A program made the position numbers and the translations under genes. 64,000 nt of DNA, from contig NZ_CP094357.1 of NCBI RefSeq assembly GCF_014779555.2, positions 5,394,001-5,458,000 of the forward strand, written 5' to 3'. The notes below the pieces were generated by a model. The model was given only the letters and a program-made list of their open reading frames with translations. It made no database searches and was not told the DNA's origin. Below are positions 44,761 to 52,937 of this stretch, piece by piece (within the stretch, counting starts at the first letter, position 1; every line of letters starts with the position of its first letter). Source of the DNA: Lysobacter capsici (GTDB lineage Bacteria; Pseudomonadota; Gammaproteobacteria; Xanthomonadales; Xanthomonadaceae).

Positions 44761-45990
44761 ATGACGTCCACCATGTCGCGCCTGAGCGCGATGATGTTTC
44801 TTCAGTTCTTCATCTGGGGTGCGTGGTTCGTGACCCTGGGTACCTACCTGGTGCAGGGTCCGTTGCAGGCCAGCGCGAGCCAGGTGGCGACGGCGTTCCT
44901 CAGCCAGTCCATCGGCGCCATCGTCGCGCCGTTTCTGGTCGGGCTGATCGCCGACCGCTACTTCGCCGCGCAGCGCATCCTGGCGGTGCTGCATCTGGCC
45001 GGCGCGGCGTTGATGTGGATGGCGTCCACCGCGACCAGCTTCGGCGTGTTCTCGGCCTGCGTCATGATCTATATGCTGCTGTTCATGCCCACGCTGGCTC
45101 TGGCCAACAGCATCGCGATGCGGCACATGCAGGCGCCCGAAAAGCAGTTCCCGCCGGTGCGCGTCGCCGGCAGCATCGGCTGGATCGTCGCAGGCGTGCT
45201 GATCGGCTGGCTGGGTTGGGAGCAGGCCCATCGGCTCGAACTCACGTTCCGCATGGCCGCGGCGGCCTCGCTGGCGCTCGGCCTGTATGCGCTGACCCTT
45301 CCGAACACGCCGCCGCTGGAACAGCAACGCAACGCGACGCTCGGGCAGATCCTGGGTCTGGACGCACTGCGCCTGTTGAAGTCGCGTTCGTACCTGGTGT
45401 TCTTCCTGGCCTCGATCGCGATCTGCATTCCGCTGTCGTTCTACTACAACTTCACCAACCCTTATCTCAACGACCTCGGCGTGCGTGGCGCGGCCGGATT
45501 GCAATCGCTCGGCCAGGTGTCGGAGGTGCTGCTGATGCTGGCCATGCCGTTCCTGTTCGCGCGGCTAGGCGTCAAGACCATGCTGGCGCTGGGCATGGCG
45601 GCGTGGGTGCTGCGCTATGTCCTGTTCGCCTATGGCGATGCCGGCGCCGGGTTCGCGCTGCTGGTGAGCGGCATCGTGCTGCATGGCATCTGCTACGACT
45701 TCTTTTTCGTCACCGGCCAGATCTATACCGATGCGCATGCGGGTCCCGCCTCGCGCAGCAGCGCGCAAGGTTTCATCACGCTGGCGACCTACGGCGTCGG
45801 CATGTTGATCGGCAGCTTCCTGTCCGGCGCGGTGGTGGAGCACTACACCACGGCGGCGGGCCGCGACTGGCAACAGATCTGGCTGTTCCCGGCGGGCGTC
45901 GCCCTGGCCGTGCTGGTGGCCTTCGTGTTCCTGTTCCGCGAACGGCCGGTCGCGTCTGCCGCGCCATCGTCCGCATCATCCGCGCACTGA
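44761..45990 (+). CDS. MFS sugar/nucleoside-type importer
   Basis: A 409-residue permease with about 12 transmembrane helices. It reads like the nucleoside:H+ symporter (NupG/XapB-like) branch: LSAMMFLQFFIWGAWFVTLGTYL (about 8-30), VGLIADRYFAAQRILAVLHL (60-79), PVRVAGSIGWIVAGVLIG and FHDF-like CYDFFFVTGQIYTDAHA. This branch is often found with sugar-phosphate-isomerase and Gfo/Idh genes, where it is thought to take up oxidised or rare sugars. GGGAGGGGA ribosome site before ATG 44761; 12 bases to the next gene. It would carry the periplasmic cleavage product inwards. Confidence 0.85.
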   Translation: MTSTMSRLSAMMFLQFFIWGAWFVTLGTYLVQGPLQASASQVATAFLSQSIGAIVAPFLVGLIADRYFAAQRILAVLHLAGAALMWMASTATSFGVFSACVMIYMLLFMPTLALANSIAMRHMQAPEKQFPPVRVAGSIGWIVAGVLIGWLGWEQAHRLELTFRMAAAASLALGLYALTLPNTPPLEQQRNATLGQILGLDALRLLKSRSYLVFFLASIAICIPLSFYYNFTNPYLNDLGVRGAAGLQSLGQVSEVLLMLAMPFLFARLGVKTMLALGMAAWVLRYVLFAYGDAGAGFALLVSGIVLHGICYDFFFVTGQIYTDAHAGPASRSSAQGFITLATYGVGMLIGSFLSGAVVEHYTTAAGRDWQQIWLFPAGVALAVLVAFVFLFRERPVASAAPSSASSAH

Positions 45991-46002
45991 GGACCCAGAC
46001 CG

Positions 46003-47127
46003 ATGAGCAAGCTTGGCGTCGCCATCGTGGGTACCGGGATGATCGGCGAGGTGCATCGCCGCGCGGCGATCCTCGCGGGCGCCATCGTCAGGGGCGTAAG
46101 CGCATCGTCGCCTGAGCGCGCCAGCGAAGTGGCGCTGGCCTGGGATGTTCCGCGCGCCTGTCGCGATATCGAAGAAGCCGTCGCGGACCCGCAGGTGCAG
46201 GTCGTGCATGTATGCACGCCGAATCATCTGCATCGGGCGATGGCGCAGGCGGCGCTGGAGGCCGGCAAGCACGTGATCTGCGAAAAGCCGCTGGCCACCA
46301 CGCTGGAAGATGCCAAGGCCCTGGCGGCATTGGCCGCGTCCACCGGCTTGGTGGCCACGGTGCCCTTCGTCTACCGCTATCACCCGGTCGTACGCGAGGC
46401 ACGCGCACGCATCGCCCAGGGCGAACTGGGGCCGCTGCGCCTGATTCACGGCAGCTACCTGCAGGACTGGCTGATGGATCCCGCCAGCAATAACTGGCGC
46501 GTCGATCCGAAGCTGGGCGGCGCCTCGCGCGTGTTCGCCGACATCGGCTCGCATTGGTGCGATCTGGTCGAATGGGTGGCCGGGGAGCGATTCGCCGAAG
46601 TCAGCGCCGCATTCGCAACCGTGATCGCCGAGCGAAGCGCGGCCAGCAGCCGGAGCTTCGCGACCGCGACGACAGACGCCGGAATGCACGCGGTATCGAG
46701 CGAAGACGTCGCGGCGGCCATGTTCAAGACCGCGGGCGGCACCCTGGCCTCGTTGACCGTCAGCCAGGTCTCGGCGGGGCGCAGGAATCGCCTGTGGTTC
46801 GAGATCGACGGCGCCAAGGCCAGCGTGGCCTTCGACCAGGAGGACAGCGAGCGATTGTGGATCGGTTTGCCCGACCAGCGCGAAGAGATTTTCGTGCGCG
46901 GCCCGGGCGCGGGCAGTTCCGAGCAGCGCAGGCTCTCGGTGCTGCCGGCCGGCCACGCACAAGGCTACGGCAACTGCTTCGATGCCTTTGTCGCCGATAC
47001 CTATCGCGCGATCAAGGCCGAACGACCGGAAGGGCTGCCGACGTTCGACGACGGGTTGCGCTCGGCTCTGATCGTCGATCGCGTCATCGCGTCGGCGCGA
47101 ACACTCGCCTGGACATCCATCGGTTGA
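46003..47127 (+). CDS. Gfo/Idh/MocA-family sugar oxidoreductase
   Basis: A 374-residue cytoplasmic NAD(P)-dependent oxidoreductase. The Rossmann motif is VAIVGTGMIGEVH (6-18), the signature EKPLA is at about 96-100 with its catalytic-type Lys, and the second half has ADIGSHWCDLVEW (about 181-193), with the Asp/His pair of the family. There is no Tat signal, so it works inside the cell. It could reduce a 3-keto sugar to the hydroxy sugar or oxidise a hydroxy sugar. It sits between the MFS and the periplasmic TIM-barrel gene of the same operon. Confidence 0.87.
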   Translation: MSKLGVAIVGTGMIGEVHRRAAILAGAIVRGVSASSPERASEVALAWDVPRACRDIEEAVADPQVQVVHVCTPNHLHRAMAQAALEAGKHVICEKPLATTLEDAKALAALAASTGLVATVPFVYRYHPVVREARARIAQGELGPLRLIHGSYLQDWLMDPASNNWRVDPKLGGASRVFADIGSHWCDLVEWVAGERFAEVSAAFATVIAERSAASSRSFATATTDAGMHAVSSEDVAAAMFKTAGGTLASLTVSQVSAGRRNRLWFEIDGAKASVAFDQEDSERLWIGLPDQREEIFVRGPGAGSSEQRRLSVLPAGHAQGYGNCFDAFVADTYRAIKAERPEGLPTFDDGLRSALIVDRVIASARTLAWTSIG

Positions 47128-47222
47128 GCGACAACGAGGCGCCTTGGTCCGCCGACGCCGCAGGTACAACGACACTTAAGCCACCACCCTGTCCGTAGTC
47201 ATCACCATCCCGTAAGGAAATC

Positions 47223-48080
47223 ATGATGATCGCCATCCCGCGCAGCATCGCGGCCGCCGCGCTTCTTCTCTTCAGCGCCTTGCCCGCCTTCGCCCAGACC
47301 ACCGACGCACAAGCCAAGCCCATCGCGGTGCAGATGTACACACTGCGCAACGTCGCCTCGCTCGAGGAACAGCTGAAGATCGTCCACGACGCCGGCATCC
47401 ACGCCGTGGAGACCGTCGGTACGCAGAATGCATCGGCCGCTGATCTCAAGCGGCTTCTGGACAAGTATTCGATCAAGGTCGTTTCGACCCACGTGCAGTT
47501 GTCCGATCTGCGCAGCGATCTCGACAAGGTGGTGGCGTTCAACAAGTCGATCGGCAACAGCGTGCTGGTGGTGCCCTACCTGAAAAAGGAGGAGCGTCCG
47601 ACCGATGCCGCCGGCTGGACCGCATTGGGCAAGGAACTCGGCGAGATTTCCAAGCAGGTCCAGGCCAAGGGCATGACGCTTGCCTACCACAATCACGACT
47701 TCGAGATCGTCGATTTCAACGGCAAGACCGGCCTTGAGCTGATGTTCGAGGGTGCCGGTCCCAAGCTCGAAGCCGAGCTCGATCTGGCCTGGATCGCGCG
47801 CGCTGGGTACGACCCGGCGGCGTTGCTCGGCAAGTTCCGCGGGCGTGTGTTCGCGGTGCACGCCAAGGACAACGCTCCGACCGGCCAAGCCAAGGAGGAG
47901 GATGGTTTCGCCGCCTTGGGCAAGGGCGTGCTGAACTGGAATGCGATTCTTCCCGCCGCCGCGCGCGCGGGCGTGCGGTGGTACATCATCGAGCACGACC
48001 ATCCGCTCGATCCGGCCGCCGTCGTCAAGACCGGCGCGGCCTATCTCAACGAACACCTGCCCGCGGGCGCGGGTCGCTAG
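47223..48080 (+). CDS. Periplasmic TIM-barrel sugar isomerase/epimerase-like protein
   Basis: A 285-residue xylose-isomerase-like barrel with a Sec signal peptide (MMIAIPRSIAAAALLLFSALPAFAQ). Likely metal ligands are in AVETVG (Glu), YHNHDFEI (His/Asp), ELDLAWIARAG (Asp) and FAVHAKDN (His/Asp), with a last one in YIIEHDHP. Unlike the family member at 43681 it is exported. A TAAGGAA ribosome site precedes it. It is followed 15 bases later by cytochrome c, in the same operon. In analogous loci such secreted barrels are candidates for 3-keto-glycoside lyase or isomerase steps. Confidence 0.82.
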   Translation: MMIAIPRSIAAAALLLFSALPAFAQTTDAQAKPIAVQMYTLRNVASLEEQLKIVHDAGIHAVETVGTQNASAADLKRLLDKYSIKVVSTHVQLSDLRSDLDKVVAFNKSIGNSVLVVPYLKKEERPTDAAGWTALGKELGEISKQVQAKGMTLAYHNHDFEIVDFNGKTGLELMFEGAGPKLEAELDLAWIARAGYDPAALLGKFRGRVFAVHAKDNAPTGQAKEEDGFAALGKGVLNWNAILPAAARAGVRWYIIEHDHPLDPAAVVKTGAAYLNEHLPAGAGR

Positions 48081-48095
48081 TAGCGAGGAACGCCA

Positions 48096-48395
48096 ATGTT
48101 GAAATACCTTCCGATAGCGGCCCTGTCCTTGTTCGCCGCGGCGCTTACGGCCGCGCCCGCCAGCGCGCAGGACGCCGCGGCAGGCGCCAAGCTCTATGCC
48201 AGCAACTGCTCGGCCTGCCACGGTCCCGACCGCGCAGGCATGCCGGGAACCTTCCCTGCCCTGACCGACGTGAACAAGCGGCTCGATCCGAAGCAGATCA
48301 AGGAAAAGATCCAGAAAGGCGGCGGACTGATGCCGCCGTTCGGGCAACTGTCGCAGAAGGATGTCGAAGACATCGCGGCCTTCCTGAAACAGTAG
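48096..48395 (+). CDS. Periplasmic class I cytochrome c
   Basis: A 99-residue monohaem cytochrome with a signal peptide (about 1-24, near ASAQ). The haem-binding Cys38-Ser-Ala-Cys41-His42 and a distal Met in GGLMPPFGQ (about 78) are present. It is the last gene of the operon, 15 bases after the periplasmic TIM-barrel gene. It probably accepts electrons from the GMC dehydrogenase coded by the facing operon and passes them to the respiratory chain. GAGGAA ribosome site. Confidence 0.9.
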   Translation: MLKYLPIAALSLFAAALTAAPASAQDAAAGAKLYASNCSACHGPDRAGMPGTFPALTDVNKRLDPKQIKEKIQKGGGLMPPFGQLSQKDVEDIAAFLKQ

Positions 48396-48401
48396 CCAGC
48401 G

Positions 48402-48424
48402 GGCGCGGAGATTCGCTCCGCGCC
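48402..48424. terminator. Bidirectional hairpin between the facing operons
   Basis: A perfect 9-bp stem (GGCGCGGAG/CTCCGCGCC) with a five-base loop fills the 35-base gap between cytochrome c and the convergent DUF1080 gene. No T-run on either side, so it may end transcripts by Rho or stabilise both ends. Confidence 0.5.
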
Positions 48425-48430
48425 GGTCGC

Positions 48431-49177
48431 TTAAAGCTCGCGCACCCAGACGTTGCGGAAGCTGACCTTCGCGTCGTGATCCTGAAGATAGATCGGCGCG
48501 CAGCCATGCGGCGAGTACGAAGGCGCGCCGATGTATTCGGTCTTGCCCGACAAGACGGTGTCGTTCTGCACGAGAACGCCGTTGTGCAGCACGGTGATGC
48601 GGGCGGGCGAGGCAAGACCGCCGCCTTCCGAGAAGCGCGGCGCCTTCCAGACGACGTCGTACGTCTGCCACTGGCCCGGCGCGCGCGAGGCATTCACCAG
48701 CGGGATGGCCTGCTTGTAGATCGAAGCCGCCTGGCCGTTGGAATAAGTCGTGTTGTCGTAACTGTCGAGCACCTGCAGCTCGTAGATCTCCTGCAGGAAG
48801 ACGCCGCTGTTGCCGCGATTCTGGCCGCTAAACCCGCGGGTTTCGGCGGGGCTGCGCCATTCGATATGCAGCTGGATATCGCAAAAGCGCTGCTTCGTGC
48901 GGATCCCCTTGCTGCCCGGCACCACGGTGAACGCGCCATCGGCCACGGACCAGGGCGCTTTGCCGCCCTGCTCGCTCTCCCAGGCCGACAGGTCCTTGCC
49001 GTCGAACAACACCACCGCGTCGGATGGCGCGGCATCCCGGGGCGTAGCCACCGCCGCGGGAATCGGTTTCCAGACTTCTGTTTTGGCCGGATCGCGCGGC
49101 GTCTCGCCCTGTGCCCGCGCGAACGCGGGGGCGGCGGCCAGCACACACAAAGCCATCAGGATCGGTTTGGTCATCAT
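48431..49177 (-). CDS. Secreted DUF1080 protein (3-keto-disaccharide hydrolase family)
   Basis: A 248-residue secreted protein with a signal peptide (MMTKPILMALCVLAAAPAFARAQ). The DUF1080 beta-sandwich (about 50-245) shows VVLFDGKDLSAWES, FCDIQLHIEWRSP, GNSGVFLQEIYELQVLDSYDN and the closing ISFRNVWVREL-like strand (VSFRNVWV). Members are annotated as 3-keto-disaccharide hydrolases, and several are known to cleave 3-keto-glycosides. It is the last gene of the four-gene minus operon, 35 bases after the dehydrogenase small subunit. ATG 49177 follows a GAGGGA site; the frame is open 18 codons further. Confidence 0.87.
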   Translation of the reverse strand: MMTKPILMALCVLAAAPAFARAQGETPRDPAKTEVWKPIPAAVATPRDAAPSDAVVLFDGKDLSAWESEQGGKAPWSVADGAFTVVPGSKGIRTKQRFCDIQLHIEWRSPAETRGFSGQNRGNSGVFLQEIYELQVLDSYDNTTYSNGQAASIYKQAIPLVNASRAPGQWQTYDVVWKAPRFSEGGGLASPARITVLHNGVLVQNDTVLSGKTEYIGAPSYSPHGCAPIYLQDHDAKVSFRNVWVREL

Positions 49178-49212
49178 TCCCTCAGCAAGAGCGACTCGAG
49201 CGAGTCGGTGCT

Positions 49213-49794
49213 TTATAAATTTCCCGCCCACGCGGGCGTGCCCGGTTCGTAGGCCAGGTTGCCGTCATAGCGGCCCGGCACGGCGACGAAGCGCAGCGCC
49301 TGGGTCGCTCCCGCCTTGGAGGTGAAATAGCCGAACAGAACGAGCTGCTTGATCATCGCGAAGTAGTGCAGCTTCACCGACTTCGGATTGGCTCCGCCGG
49401 TGGCCACTTCCGTCGCGCCGCGCTGCTTTTCGGCTTCGGCATCCAGGGCGCGCAGCAATTCGGTACGGGCCTGGGGAGTCAACGACATGAAGTCGCCGCC
49501 CGCGCGCTGGTCGATCTCGGCCAGCCCCTTGCGGAAAATCTTCTGATACTCAGGCGTGTAGCAATCGCTCACGAATTGCGCCATGAACAGGCCAACGCCC
49601 GCATCCTTCGCGCCGGGCGTCTTGGTCCGGGGCAGGATGGTGTCCGCGATTTCGTCCAGCTTGGCCACTTCGCTGTCGGAGAACGCAGGCTTGCCGCTCG
49701 GAACCGGCGCCTGCCCGAAGACAAACGCCGGCATGCCGACCATTGCCGCGCCGGTGGCCGCGGCGATCATCTTCAAAAGCTCGCGACGTTCCAT
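49213..49794 (-). CDS. Gluconate-2-dehydrogenase-type small subunit (Tat)
   Basis: A 193-residue subunit 3 protein. It begins with a twin-arginine signal (ERRELLKMIAAATGAAMVGM). The mature domain has KLDEIADTILPRTKTPGAKDAGVG (about 46-69) and LFGYFTSKAGATQALRFVAVPGRYDGN at the end. This family chaperones and carries the FAD subunit of GMC dehydrogenases through the Tat pore. ATG 49794 shares one base with the GMC stop, so translation is coupled. It lies between the GMC and DUF1080 genes. Confidence 0.88.
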   Translation of the reverse strand: MERRELLKMIAAATGAAMVGMPAFVFGQAPVPSGKPAFSDSEVAKLDEIADTILPRTKTPGAKDAGVGLFMAQFVSDCYTPEYQKIFRKGLAEIDQRAGGDFMSLTPQARTELLRALDAEAEKQRGATEVATGGANPKSVKLHYFAMIKQLVLFGYFTSKAGATQALRFVAVPGRYDGNLAYEPGTPAWAGNL

Positions 49795-51479
49795 TACAGG
49801 TTCCCCGCCTTGAGTTCCCGCACCGCATGGTCCGCCGCGCGCGCCGTCAGCGCCATATACGTCAGCGACGGATTCACGCAGGCACTGGAGGTCATGCAGG
49901 CGCCGTCGGTCACGTAGACGTTCGGCGCATCCCAGACCTGGTTGTGCATGTTCAACACCGAATTCTTGCGATCGCGGCCCATGCGCGCGGTGCCCATTTC
50001 GTGGATGCCCATGCCGGGAGCATAGTCGCTCTGCTGCACCTTGACGTTCTTGACCCCGGCGGCCTCCAGCATTTCGGCGGCGTCCGCGCCCATGTCCTTG
50101 CGCATGGCCAGTTCGTTCTTCCGCAGGCTCACATCCATCGCCAGCACCGGCAGCCCCCACTTGTCCTTGCGCTCCGGATCGAGGCTGATCGTGTTGTCGT
50201 GGTACGGCAGCATCTCGCCGAAACCGGTCATGCCGATGGTCCAGTCGCCCGGCAGGCTCAGCGCGTCCTTCAGATCGGCGCCGATGCTGAGTTCGGCGAT
50301 GTCGCGCGACCATCCCGTGCGACTGGCCGAACCTTGATAGCCGAACCCACGCACGTAGTCGCGCCTGTCGCCGCCGAGGTTGCGGAAACGCGGAATGTAG
50401 AAGCCGCACGGGCGGCGGCCGAAGTAGTACTTGTCGTCGTAACCCTCGACCGTGCCGGCCGCGCCGACGCGGAAGTGATGGTCCATGACGTTATGTCCCA
50501 GTTCGCCCGAAGACGAACCCAGCCCGCCGTCCCACACATCGGTGGCCGAATTCATCAGCAGCCAGGTCGAATTGAAGGTCGATGCGTTGAGGAAGATGAC
50601 GTCGGCGGTGTATTGATAAGTCTGGCCGTTCTCGGCATCGATGATCTCGACCCCGCGTGCCCGCTTGCGGTCCTTGTCGTACAGCACTTCCTTGACGATC
50701 GAGAACGGACGCAAGGTCAGGTTGCCGGTCTTCATCGCCGCCGGCAGCGTCGCCGACTGGGTCGAGAAGTACGCGCCGTACGGACAACCCAGGATGCACT
50801 TGTTGCGATACTGGCAATTGACGCGGCCCTGTTCGAGCTTGGGCTGGGTGATGTTCGCGGTGCGCGAGTGGATCAGATGGCGCGTGCCGCCGAAGGCTTT
50901 CTTGATCCGCGCCGCCACGTCCTTTTCGACGACGTTCAACGGGACCGGCGGCAGAAACTGGCCGTCGGGCAGAACATCCAGCCCCTCGACGGTGCCGGCG
51001 ATGCCCGCGAATTTCTCGACATGGTCGTACCACGGCGCGATGTCGGCGTAACGGATCGGCCAGTCGGTGGCGATGCCGTCCTTGAGGTTCGCTTCGAAAT
51101 CCAGATCCGAAAAGCGATAACTCTGCCGGCCCCACAGCAGCGAGCGGCCGCCGACGTGATAGCCGCGAAACCAGTCGAAGCGCTTGATTTCGGTGTAGGG
51201 GCTGTCCTTCTCGTCGGCCCACATCCCCATCGTGCTTTCAGCCAGACCGTAGTCGCGCATCAGCACCGGAAAGTCCGCCTTCATCGCCTGGGTCGGCCAG
51301 TTGCGGTGCGGGAAGTCCCACGACTCCTTCATCGCATTGACGTAGTCCTTGACGTGTTCGATGTTGCGGCCGCGTTCCAGCATCAGGACCTTGAGCCCCT
51401 TTTCGGTCAGCTCCTTGGCAGCCCAACCGCCACTGATTCCCGATCCAACGACAATGGCGTCGTAGTGATTGTCTGCCAT
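49794..51479 (-). CDS. GMC-family FAD sugar dehydrogenase (glycoside 3-dehydrogenase-like)
   Basis: A 561-residue GMC oxidoreductase. The FAD motif is VVGSGISGGWAAKEL (10-24) and GYHVGGRSLLWGR is at about 103-115. The catalytic pair is His493 (GIHEMGTARMG) and Asn536 (CVNPSLTYMAL). A Cys cluster, CQYRNKCILGC (about 242-252), resembles the iron-sulfur site of membrane-linked sugar dehydrogenases. No signal peptide of its own, so it is likely exported with the Tat subunit next to it. With that subunit and cytochrome c it would oxidise sugar hydroxyls, most likely at C3 of glucosides. That position is inferred from neighbours, above all DUF1080. Confidence 0.87.
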   Translation of the reverse strand: MADNHYDAIVVGSGISGGWAAKELTEKGLKVLMLERGRNIEHVKDYVNAMKESWDFPHRNWPTQAMKADFPVLMRDYGLAESTMGMWADEKDSPYTEIKRFDWFRGYHVGGRSLLWGRQSYRFSDLDFEANLKDGIATDWPIRYADIAPWYDHVEKFAGIAGTVEGLDVLPDGQFLPPVPLNVVEKDVAARIKKAFGGTRHLIHSRTANITQPKLEQGRVNCQYRNKCILGCPYGAYFSTQSATLPAAMKTGNLTLRPFSIVKEVLYDKDRKRARGVEIIDAENGQTYQYTADVIFLNASTFNSTWLLMNSATDVWDGGLGSSSGELGHNVMDHHFRVGAAGTVEGYDDKYYFGRRPCGFYIPRFRNLGGDRRDYVRGFGYQGSASRTGWSRDIAELSIGADLKDALSLPGDWTIGMTGFGEMLPYHDNTISLDPERKDKWGLPVLAMDVSLRKNELAMRKDMGADAAEMLEAAGVKNVKVQQSDYAPGMGIHEMGTARMGRDRKNSVLNMHNQVWDAPNVYVTDGACMTSSACVNPSLTYMALTARAADHAVRELKAGNL

Positions 51480-51506
51480 GGGTGTCTACCTAGGTGGATA
51501 TCGATT

Positions 51507-52385
<879 letters not shown>

Positions 52386-52937
52386 CGCGGCATCCTCGAA
52401 CCACAAACGAAAGTTTTCCCGAGCGAATCTTTCGATGCATCGCCTCTGTCGCGCAATACGCAACAGCCACCGATTCGTTGCCACGCTTCGATCGAATAGA
52501 TACCCATCTATCTCCCGGCCTCCCAACCGGCACGAAACCGTTAAATTCGCCAAGATGCAATCGATTGCACCATAGAACAACGGAGCGCGTCACCGCAAGG
52601 CTTCCGGCCCCGAATTCTATGCTGCAAGGCACAACGAAACGGCGCAGTATCCGCGCCAAAAAATTTAATTTTTTCTAATGGTCGTCCACGCGGAAGGCAA
52701 GGTACACCGCTGCGGAGGTCTTGTTCGCCGAGCGTCACATGCCGAGCGGATCCTGTCGACCAGTCGCGAGGAAGGGCGGCATAAGGCTGAAATTTAATTC
52801 GTTGTGCTGCGTGCCCGAATTTTGTGAGTACTCAGACATGGGCCGAGCACACGCCGGAAGCTATGACCAGCACGCAGAAAAACCCCCATGCATCGATGGA
52901 CTGCGCGTCGAAGCTCGGGAAAATCGCTGATTCCCGT
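52386..52937. other. Intergenic region between the sugar-oxidation island and GH3
   Basis: About 550 bases with no convincing gene. It holds motif B site 2 and its promoter, an unusual AT-rich spot around 52660-52680 and the 3' side of the GH3 gene. Confidence 0.45.
52556..52598 (-). promoter_or_regulatory. Promoter with LacI-type operator (motif B, site 2)
   Basis: On the minus strand TTGCGG (52593-52598) and TATGGT (52569-52574) are spaced by 18 bases. The perfect palindrome TGCAATCGATTGCA (52556-52569) overlaps the end of the -10 by one base. This repeats the geometry at 43653. Confidence 0.7.
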